In this document: one piece after another, positions 1-5,291 of the stretch
Numbering within the stretch: position 1 is the stretch's first letter
Layout of the letters: each line of letters begins with the position of its first letter
From: Frankiaceae bacterium
GTDB taxonomy: Bacteria; Actinomycetota; Actinomycetes; JADGOU01
Assembly: GCA_017882835.1 (NCBI GenBank)
Contig: JADGOU010000175.1
Span: forward strand, 1 to 6,518
Length of the DNA: 6,518 nt
Reading direction: 5' to 3'
Translations under genes and position numbers: made by a program
Notes under the pieces: generated by a model
Told to the model about the DNA's origin: nothing
Seen by the model: only the letters and a program-made list of their open reading frames with translations
Databases searched by the model: none

Positions 1-196
1 GAGTACGAAGGCCAAGCGCACCAGCGCGACGTCAACGCCGAGGTAGTTGGCCAGCCCGGCGCTGGCGCCGGTCAGAACGCGACCGGAGAGCGGACGCCGG
101 AGCTGGCGTCGAGGGCCGGTCGGAGGTGGCATGAACGGCGGCGGGGACGGGGTGAACGGCGGAGTGGACGGGGAGTCTGGGTCGTTGGGTTCCATG
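1..196 (-). CDS. PspC-domain protein, N-terminal part (cut by window edge)
   Basis: The first 65 residues of a protein are visible; the rest lies beyond position 1. It begins with a proline/serine-rich, probably disordered segment (residues 2-28, MEPNDPDSPS followed by several Pro runs). A PspC-like segment follows at about 30-65, with RVLTGASAGLANYLGVDVAL then VRLAFVL. This matches the family pattern R-x-L-x-G-V-x-G-G-L-A-x-Y-x-G-V-D-x-x-x-V-R-L-x-F-V-L. PspC domains are small membrane-associated modules, named for phage-shock protein C and linked to envelope stress; in actinobacteria they also occur at the N-terminus of larger membrane proteins and sensor kinases. Which kind this is cannot be told. 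The ATG at 196 is chosen; an in-frame ATG four codons upstream (208) is an equal alternative, and neither has a well-spaced ribosome binding site. It is 174 nt downstream of bpa and probably has its own promoter. The family is fairly sure from the motif; the full architecture is unknown. Confidence 0.75.
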
Positions 197-370
197 CCCA
201 CCAGCATCCCCGTTCGACGCCGTCCAGACGGATGCCTCCCATGATCATTGTGCGCGGATGCCGCATGGAGCCGCTCGAAACGAGGTGTTTCGGCACAACG
301 ATCAGCCAGAGCTAGAGGGCCGCGCAGGCGGCCGCGCAGGCCGGCCTGGCGCAGAGCCACCGGCCCGTCT
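197..370 (-). other. Intergenic region between bpa and the pspC-like gene
   Basis: This 174-nt gap contains two things. Next to bpa are GC-rich inverted repeats (318-352, listed separately). Closer to the pspC-like gene is a less GC-rich stretch (about 241-290) that could hold a promoter, including an 8-bp palindrome ATGATCAT at 241-248. A GGGAGG at 236-241 on the minus strand looks like a ribosome binding site, but it is about 28 nt from the nearest ATG. No promoter matches a standard consensus well enough to call, and no small gene is convincing here. Confidence 0.5.
318..352 (-). terminator. Possible GC-rich hairpin terminator after bpa
   Basis: Two adjacent inverted repeats lie 19 nt past the bpa stop codon. 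One has perfect 6-nt arms, GGCCGC (318-323) and GCGGCC (328-333), around a 4-nt loop. The other is built on AGGCCGGCCT (338-347), with arms extending to 334 and 352 through one bulged base. The sequences overlap and could form alternative hairpins. There is no T-tract after them in the direction of transcription, so this would be an actinobacterial-type terminator without a U-run, or only an mRNA 3'-end stabiliser. In 70% G+C DNA such repeats also arise by chance. Confidence 0.35.
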
Positions 371-1027
371 CTACAGGTAAGGACCCGAGCCCGGTCGAGC
401 GAACCCCGGCGCCGGAGATGGCGACCCATCGCCCGGGGCGCCGGAACCGGGCTGCACCAGTCCGCCCGGCAGTGCCCGCCGACGCATCTCCTCCAGCTGC
501 GCGCGGGCCGCCATCTGCTGCGCCACCAGCGCGGTCTGGATCCCGTGGAACAGCCCCTCCAGCCAGCCGACCAGCTGGGCCTGGGCGATGCGCAGCTCGG
601 CGTCGGAGGGCACGGCGTCGTCGGTGAACGGCAACGACAACCGGTGCAGCTCGGCACAAAGCTCCGGCGCCAGCCCGGTACACAGCTCGCGGATCGAGCT
701 TTCGTGGATCTCCCGTAACCGAACTCGGCTGGCGTCGTCCAGCGGCGCTGCCCGCACCTCGTCGAGCAACTGCTTGACCATCGTGCCGATCCGCAGCACC
801 TTGGCCGGCTGCTCCACCAGGTCGGTGGGGGCCATCCCGGCTTCCGCGTCCGCGCGGGCGGTATCCTCCGGCTGGTCGCCGGGACCTTCACCGCCTCCAG
901 CCCCACCGCCTCCAGCCCCCGACGACCCGCCGCCGCCAGCCGGCACTGTTCCGATCGGCCTGCCGTCCGGTCCCACGACGACGATGGCCCGGTGCGGGCC
1001 GGAACGGGGCGAGTGCGGCTCAGTCAT
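371..1027 (-). CDS. bpa: Bacterial proteasome activator Bpa/PafE
   Basis: The 218-residue protein is closely similar to Mycobacterium Rv3780 (Bpa, PafE; DUF2587). Bpa forms an ATP-independent dodecameric ring that docks on the 20S proteasome and feeds in poorly folded proteins and some specific substrates such as HspR. Residues 11-29 hold the IVVVGPDG segment seen in other actinomycete Bpa proteins. Residues 31-50 are a Gly-rich linker. The helical core spans about 68-185 and carries TDLVEQPAKVLRIGTMVKQL, LRIAQAQLVGWLEGLFHGIQ and QQMAARAQ. A Gly/Pro-rich tail ends in GPYL, equivalent to the C-terminal proteasome-docking motif (GQYL in M. tuberculosis), so the docking end is intact. The ATG at 1027 is supported by the conserved N-terminal segment. 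It has only a weak purine run (GGGG) before it, and a promoter-like -10 suggests leaderless expression. Unusual are two cysteines (116 and 124) at positions that are not Cys in the homologues I recall. Confidence 0.96.
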   Translation of the reverse strand: MTEPHSPRSGPHRAIVVVGPDGRPIGTVPAGGGGSSGAGGGGAGGGEGPGDQPEDTARADAEAGMAPTDLVEQPAKVLRIGTMVKQLLDEVRAAPLDDASRVRLREIHESSIRELCTGLAPELCAELHRLSLPFTDDAVPSDAELRIAQAQLVGWLEGLFHGIQTALVAQQMAARAQLEEMRRRALPGGLVQPGSGAPGDGSPSPAPGFARPGSGPYL

Positions 1028-1033
1028 GACCCC

Positions 1034-1064
1034 ATTGTCCCCGACGACCGACGACGCCTGTCTA
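1034..1064 (-). promoter_or_regulatory. Candidate bpa promoter, possibly leaderless
   Basis: Reading the minus strand, TAGACA (1059-1064) matches the -35 consensus TTGACA at 5 of 6 bases, and GACAAT (1034-1039) matches the -10 consensus TATAAT at 4 of 6. The 19-bp spacer is at the long end. Six bases separate the -10 from the bpa ATG, so a start site at the usual distance would fall on or next to the A of the ATG. The lack of a proper Shine-Dalgarno sequence before bpa agrees with a leaderless mRNA, which is common in actinobacteria. This is inference from a weak consensus match. Confidence 0.35.
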
Positions 1065-1089
1065 TCGCCCGCGTGGTCGATGCCAGGCG

Positions 1090-2070
1090 TCAGCGGACGG
1101 CCAGCAACACCTTGCCGATGTGGCCGCCGTCCTCCACCAGCCGGTGCGCAGCCGCCGCCTCCGACAGCCGCAGCACCCGGTCGACCACCGGTCGCACGCT
1201 GCCGTCCGCCACGCCGGGCCAGACGTTGGCGACCACCTCGGCCACGATCCGTGCCTTCTCCGCGGCCGGCCGAGCCCGCAGTGACGTGGCGGTCACCGAC
1301 GCCCGCTTGGTCAGCAGCGCGCCGAGGTCCAGCTCCCCCTTGCGACCGCCCTGCAGGCCGATGACCACCAGCCGACCGCCCGCGGCCAGCGCCGCCACGT
1401 TGCGCGGCAGGTACTTGGCGCCCATGTTGTCCAGGATCACGTCGACGCCACGACCGTCGGTGGCGGCCCGCGCCCGCTCCACGAAGTCCTCGTCCCGGTA
1501 GTTGATTGCCACCTCGGCGCCGAGCTCTCGGCAGCGGGCCAGCTTCTCCGCCGTACCGGCCGTGCAGAACACTCGCGCTCCGGCCCGGACGGCGAGCTGA
1601 ATCGCCATCGTCCCGATGCCGCTCGAGCCACCGTGCACGAGCAGTGACTCGCCGGCTCGCAGCCCGGCCGTCATGAACACGTTGGACCACACGGTGCAGG
1701 CCACCTCGGGCAGGCCGCCGGCGGTCACCAGGTCCACCCCCGCCGGCACCGGCATGAGCTGCCCTACCGGCACCGCGACGCGTTCGGCGTACCCGCCGCC
1801 GGCGAGCAGTGCGCACACCTCGTCACCGACAGCCCAGCCTGACACGCCGGCTCCGAGCTCCGCCACCACCCCGGAGCACTCCAGCCCCGGGTACGGCGGG
1901 GCGTCCGGCGGCGGCGGGTAGTGACCCTGCCGCTGCATGATATCGGCGCGGTTCACCGCGGTGGCAGCCACCTCGACCACCACCTCGCCCGGGCCGGGGT
2001 GCGGGTCGTCGACCTCAGTCCAGACCAGGGCCTCTGGGCCGCCGGGCTCGGGCACGGTGATCGCATACAT
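1090..2070 (-). CDS. NAD(P)H:quinone oxidoreductase, PIG3-like MDR family
   Basis: The 326-residue protein is a zinc-free medium-chain dehydrogenase/reductase of the quinone oxidoreductase group, close to the human PIG3 (TP53I3) type. It starts MYAITVPEPGGPEALVW. The GroES-like catalytic domain (about 1-125) contains NRADIMQRQGHYPPP and PGLECSGVVAELG, where zinc enzymes would have Cys and His metal ligands; these are absent. The Rossmann domain (about 126-260) has the nucleotide-binding loop HGGSSGIGTMAIQLA at 146-160, and the chain ends GGHIGKVLLAVR. The family reduces quinones or other activated carbonyls with NADPH in the cytoplasm; the substrate here cannot be deduced. The length is normal. 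The ATG at 2070 gives the canonical N-terminus. It lacks a Shine-Dalgarno sequence, unlike the upstream genes, and has a TAnnnT-type hexamer 7 nt before it. The gene lies 25 nt after the hydrolase and 62 nt before bpa. Confidence 0.93.
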   Translation of the reverse strand: MYAITVPEPGGPEALVWTEVDDPHPGPGEVVVEVAATAVNRADIMQRQGHYPPPPDAPPYPGLECSGVVAELGAGVSGWAVGDEVCALLAGGGYAERVAVPVGQLMPVPAGVDLVTAGGLPEVACTVWSNVFMTAGLRAGESLLVHGGSSGIGTMAIQLAVRAGARVFCTAGTAEKLARCRELGAEVAINYRDEDFVERARAATDGRGVDVILDNMGAKYLPRNVAALAAGGRLVVIGLQGGRKGELDLGALLTKRASVTATSLRARPAAEKARIVAEVVANVWPGVADGSVRPVVDRVLRLSEAAAAHRLVEDGGHIGKVLLAVR

Positions 2071-2077
2071 GCCGGAA

Positions 2078-2090
2078 AGCCTAGGCCTAG
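2078..2090 (-). promoter_or_regulatory. CTAG palindrome and -10-like hexamer before the oxidoreductase
   Basis: The 25-nt gap before the oxidoreductase holds a perfect 10-bp palindrome, CTAGGCCTAG (2081-2090), with another CTAGG at 2097-2101 overlapping the hydrolase stop codon. On the minus strand TAGGCT (2078-2083) fits the actinobacterial TAnnnT -10 pattern and ends 7 nt before the ATG, a leaderless spacing. No -35 match is visible. The element could be a weak internal promoter, an operator or chance. CTAG is generally under-represented in bacterial DNA, which makes three copies within about 20 bp noticeable. Confidence 0.25.
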
Positions 2091-2095
2091 AGTCG

Positions 2096-2941
2096 CTAGG
2101 GCGAACGGCGACCGGACTCGTCGGTTGCCCGCCGTACCGCCTCGCAGATCGCCGTCGCAACGGCAGCTGGGTGCTCCAGCAGCAGCAGGTGGCCGCCGTC
2201 GACCTCGCGCAGCACCGCGTTACCCAGCCGGTGGGCCAGCTCGCGCCCGGCCTGCACCGGCACCGAACGGTCGGCACGCCCGGCCAGCACCACGGCGGGC
2301 ACCATGATCTCTCCAAGCCGCCGCTCGAGTGCCGGCGTTTCCCGCACCATCGCCGCCTGCTCCACCCGCCAGGCGTACCAGTGCGGCCCGCGGCTGGAGC
2401 GCTGCAGAATGGCGCGCACGTGTTCCAGCTCGGCCGGTCCCAGCTTGCTGCCGACGTTGCGGGCGGAAACTGCGGCCAGTCGCGGTCCCAATCCCCGCAT
2501 CACGGTGGCGAACACCGCCCCGCCGGCCCGGGTCGCAATCAGCTGGTCCACCCGGCCGTACGCCGCGCGGGTGCCCACCGAGGCCACCAGCGCCAGGCCG
2601 GCCACCCGGTCGGGCGCCCGCAGGGCCGTGGCCAGCGCGACTCCACCGCTCCAGGAGTAGCCCACCACGACCGCTCGCTCGATGCCGGCGGCGTCCAGGT
2701 AACGAACCACGGCGTCGGCGTTGTGCCAGAAACCGCCGGCCAAGCTGCCGTCGTAGCCCGGGCGGTCCGGAGCAAGCACGCGAAGCCCATCCAGCAACGG
2801 CCGCAGCGCGTCCCAGTCGTCGCCGCCGCCCGGCTGGCCGTGCAGCAACATGACAGGCAGCGGCATCGGCACCGGCATCGGCACCGGCACCGGCATCGGC
2901 ACCGGCACCGGCACCGGCACCGCGGCGGCCGCGGAAGTCAC
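2096..2941 (-). CDS. Alpha/beta-fold hydrolase coupled to the phosphatase
   Basis: The 281-residue protein is a single-domain alpha/beta hydrolase. The oxyanion-hole motif HGQPGGG is at 34-40, and APDRPGYDGS (57-66) follows the next strand. The nucleophile elbow GYSWSGG places Ser96 in the catalytic position. Asp224 (in GRADRSVP) and His251 (in DGGHLLLLEHP) complete the triad, so it should be active; the substrate is unknown. A variable lid lies between about 125 and 205. There is no signal peptide, so it is probably cytoplasmic. The GTG at 2941 overlaps the stop of the upstream phosphatase gene (GTGA) and has a strong GAGGGAG 6 nt before it, which argues for translational coupling. Residues 8-29 are an unusual run of Val-Pro, Met-Pro and Leu-Pro dipeptides encoded by a hexanucleotide repeat, leading straight into the core strand before HGQPGG. 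Because each unit contains a GTG or ATG codon, starts inside the repeat are possible but less likely. Confidence 0.9.
   Translation of the reverse strand: MTSAAAAVPVPVPVPMPVPVPMPVPMPLPVMLLHGQPGGGDDWDALRPLLDGLRVLAPDRPGYDGSLAGGFWHNADAVVRYLDAAGIERAVVVGYSWSGGVALATALRAPDRVAGLALVASVGTRAAYGRVDQLIATRAGGAVFATVMRGLGPRLAAVSARNVGSKLGPAELEHVRAILQRSSRGPHWYAWRVEQAAMVRETPALERRLGEIMVPAVVLAGRADRSVPVQAGRELAHRLGNAVLREVDGGHLLLLEHPAAVATAICEAVRRATDESGRRSP
2862..2921 (-). repeat. Tandem hexanucleotide repeat, ten units, inside the hydrolase CDS
   Basis: Ten consecutive 6-bp units occur on the plus strand, seven GGCACC and three GGCATC, followed on the low-coordinate side by a degenerate GGCAGC unit (2856-2861). On the coding strand they give alternating GTG or ATG and CCG codons, hence Val-Pro and Met-Pro dipeptides (hydrolase residues 8-27). 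Unit gain or loss keeps the reading frame and changes the protein by two residues per unit. The C/T alternation at a single position suggests duplication of a longer unit or point changes after expansion. Confidence 0.95.
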
Positions 2942-5289
2942 CGACTGCTCCCTCGGCCGGTGGGCTCGCCGGTGTCCCGACGCAGCTCGAACCACACCAC
3001 CTTTCCCTCGCCGGTAGGCCGAACCCCCCAGCGGTCGGCGAGGGCATCGACCAGCTGCAGCCCGCGACCGCCCTCGTCGGTGCCCGCGGCCCGCCGCGGC
3101 CGAGGCACTCGGGTGTCGTTGTCGGCCACCTCGACCGAGATGGTTCGACTGCCGCGGCGCATCCGCACCCGAACCTGTCCGCCGGCGTGCCGGATCGCGT
3201 TGGTGACCAGCTCGCTGACCAGCAGGCTGGCCCGGTCCATCCGCTCCGGCGTGGTCCAGCCCTCGATCAGCTCGGCGGTACGGGCGCGCACTGCCGACAC
3301 GGTGCCCGGGTCCGGGGGGATGGTGAGCGAGGCGACCTGCTGGTCAGTTTCCCGGGGCGAGACAACCAGCATGGCGATGTCGTCCGCCGCGTCTTGGCGG
3401 CCCATGACCCGCAGCGCGGTGTCGCACACGACGTTCGGGTCACCGGCCGGCACCAGTCCGCGGCCGAGCCGGGCGATGCCGGCGTCGATGTCGTCGTCGT
3501 GGCTCTCCACCAATCCGTCGGTGTAGAGAACGAGCAGCTCGCCGGGGCGCAGTGGCACCTCCGTGTGCTCGAACGGCACGCCGCCCACGCCGAGCGGCAC
3601 CCCGCCGCCGAGATGGACGCGGTAGGTCTCCCCGCGCAGCACGATCGGCGGCGGGTGACCCGCGTTGGCGACGCAGCACGACGCCGTGACCGGGTCGTAC
3701 ACGGCGTACACGCAGGTCGCGATCTGCTCGCCCATCCCGCTCAGCAGCTCGTCGAGATGGCGCAGCACGTCGATCGGCGGCAGGTCCATCACGGCGTACG
3801 CCCGGACCGCCGCGCGCAGCTGACCCATGACCGCGGCCGCGTGCACGCCGCGGCCCATGACGTCGCCGATCACGATACCGACCCGGCCGGCGGACAGCGG
3901 GATGACGTCGTACCAGTCGCCACCGACCTGCGAGTCCGACTGACTCGGCCGGTAGCAGGCCGCCAGCGCCAGGCTCTCCACGTCCGGCAGCCGGCCGGGC
4001 AGCAGGCTGCGCTGCAAGGTCAGGGCGATGCCCCGCTCCCGGCGGTAGGCCCGGGCGTTGTCCAGCGCGATGGCGACCCGGCGCGCCAGGTCGCGTAGGT
4101 AGGGCAGCACGTCGGTGTCAAACCGGCGCCCCGACGGCCGCAGGTCCAGGTGCAGGACGCCGAGCAACGACCCGCGGGCGCGCAGCGGCAGGGTCAGCGC
4201 GGTGTCGGCGACCAGTTCGCCACCGGTCCGCAACGCCTCCCGCACCGCTTCCGGTACGGCGTTCGAGTCCCGTTCCGCGGCCCAGCGGGCGGCGACCCGC
4301 GAGTCGACGTGGGCCAGGCCCAGGCAGCGAGTCACGTCCTCCTCGACGGTGGCCACGATGCACCCGTCGGCGACGTGCGGCACCAGTCGCTGGACCAGCG
4401 ACCGGCCGATGGCTTCGTCGTCGAGCGAGTCGAGCGCGGCGGTGATCTCGGCCAAAAACGTGCTGCGGTCGCGGACGACATCGCGTTGGCGCTGGGCCTC
4501 CACCCGTTCGGTGATGTCGTTCAGCAGCACGAGGACCTGCTGCGCGCCCCGCGGACCTGGCGTCGGGGCCGCGATCACCTCCAGCACGCGGCGCGCTCCC
4601 GGAGGCCCGGCGCGGGACGTCGTCACCGTCCGTTGGCCGGACGTCGCCACCGTGGCCAGGGCCTCGGTGAGCGCCTCCGGCGAGGTGAACAACGGCGCCA
4701 GCGGATGGCCCCGCAGCGTGCGCTCGTCGACGCCGAGTTGCGTCACCGCCCGTCCGTTCCAGCTCTCGATGGTGCCATCGGCGTCGGCGAGCAGGACGCC
4801 GACCGGCGCGTGCTCCAGCAGGCTCACCGGGTCCACCGTGGCTGCGGCACCAGTGGGGGGTCGGACCGGCAGCCGCTCGGCCGCCGCCGCAACCGCCGAG
4901 CGATGCCGACGCCGGCGCACGGCCAGCTCCGCGGCGGTGACGATCTCGGCGGCGAAGTCCCCGGGATCGTCACCGACGACCACCACGCACCGGGTGTCCT
5001 GCCCGACGTGCGGCGCGTACCGCAGCTGCTTGCCGACGTTGGCCACCTCGGCCGCCGAGCCGACCACCAGCACCGCCGTGTCGGCGTCGCGCCGGTGGGA
5101 CGCCTGGGCGATGCGCACGGCGTGCGGGCCAGCGGCGACCACGACCACCCCCGGCGCGCGGTCGGCCTCCAGCCGGTCCGGCGTCTCGGCCGGGGACCAG
5201 TCCGCAACCGGCAGATCGGCCTGCTCGAGCGCCGCGCGGATTCTGTTGGCCAACGTGGTGGGTAGCCCGACGAGAACGGCGGCGGGCAC
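2938..5289 (-). CDS. Pseudo-receiver/PAS/GAF/SpoIIE phosphatase with RsbW-like ATPase domain
   Basis: This is a 783-residue cytoplasmic signalling protein with no membrane segment. Residues 1-130 have the strand/helix rhythm of a response-regulator receiver but no phosphoacceptor Asp after the third strand (APGVVVVAAG). A PAS domain spans about 154-265 (LLEHAPVGVLLADADGTIES, ending in NDITERVEAQ). A GAF domain spans about 275-415, followed by the switch-type helix RRERGIALTLQRSLLPGRLP. The SpoIIE/PP2C phosphatase (about 420-645) keeps its metal-binding acidic residues: Asp458 (GGDWYD), Asp476 (GDVMGRG), Asp591 (YTDGLVE) and Asp636/637 (DDIAML). An RsbW-like HATPase (about 655-772) has the N-box SELVTNAIRHAG, VADND and GGRGLQLVDALADRWG. 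Such proteins act in partner switching, dephosphorylating STAS anti-anti-sigma factors while the ATPase domain phosphorylates them or binds sigma factors. No STAS or sigma gene is in view. The GTG at 5289 follows GGGGGAG and lies 2 nt after the previous stop. Confidence 0.93.
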   Translation of the reverse strand: MPAAVLVGLPTTLANRIRAALEQADLPVADWSPAETPDRLEADRAPGVVVVAAGPHAVRIAQASHRRDADTAVLVVGSAAEVANVGKQLRYAPHVGQDTRCVVVVGDDPGDFAAEIVTAAELAVRRRRHRSAVAAAAERLPVRPPTGAAATVDPVSLLEHAPVGVLLADADGTIESWNGRAVTQLGVDERTLRGHPLAPLFTSPEALTEALATVATSGQRTVTTSRAGPPGARRVLEVIAAPTPGPRGAQQVLVLLNDITERVEAQRQRDVVRDRSTFLAEITAALDSLDDEAIGRSLVQRLVPHVADGCIVATVEEDVTRCLGLAHVDSRVAARWAAERDSNAVPEAVREALRTGGELVADTALTLPLRARGSLLGVLHLDLRPSGRRFDTDVLPYLRDLARRVAIALDNARAYRRERGIALTLQRSLLPGRLPDVESLALAACYRPSQSDSQVGGDWYDVIPLSAGRVGIVIGDVMGRGVHAAAVMGQLRAAVRAYAVMDLPPIDVLRHLDELLSGMGEQIATCVYAVYDPVTASCCVANAGHPPPIVLRGETYRVHLGGGVPLGVGGVPFEHTEVPLRPGELLVLYTDGLVESHDDDIDAGIARLGRGLVPAGDPNVVCDTALRVMGRQDAADDIAMLVVSPRETDQQVASLTIPPDPGTVSAVRARTAELIEGWTTPERMDRASLLVSELVTNAIRHAGGQVRVRMRRGSRTISVEVADNDTRVPRPRRAAGTDEGGRGLQLVDALADRWGVRPTGEGKVVWFELRRDTGEPTGRGSSR
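2948..2954 (-). promoter_or_regulatory. Ribosome binding site deciding the hydrolase start
   Basis: GAGGGAG on the minus strand lies 6 nt before the GTG at 2941, within the last codons of the upstream phosphatase gene. It selects this GTG over the longer reading frame starting at 2995 and over the repeat-embedded ATG and GTG codons. Confidence 0.7.
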
Positions 5290-5291
5290 CG

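Noticed and set aside
255..280. SigB-like promoter resemblance (GTTT, 15-nt spacer, GGCATC) before the pspC-like gene
   Set aside because: The -10 part matches GGGTAT too poorly to call, though a link to the phosphatase would have been attractive.
878..935. Gly-rich coding tract in bpa as a tandem repeat
   Set aside because: The codons are irregular. It is a low-complexity linker at a place where Bpa N-termini vary, not a true repeat array.
1028..1816. Minus-strand frame extending bpa upstream to 1816
   Set aside because: This part is out of frame with the oxidoreductase coding sequence, is Arg/Gly-rich and without motifs; Bpa homology begins near 1027.
2071..2316. Minus-strand extension of the oxidoreductase frame to 2316
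   Set aside because: It overlaps the hydrolase C-terminus in another frame. The family N-terminus MYAITVPEPGGPEAL begins at 2070.
1937..3526. Long plus-strand open frame (529 codons) with a His-Arg repeat
   Set aside because: It runs antisense to the hydrolase, the oxidoreductase start and the phosphatase end, which have clear family motifs. The His-Arg tract is only the reverse reading of the hexanucleotide repeat. Long antisense frames are expected at 70% G+C.
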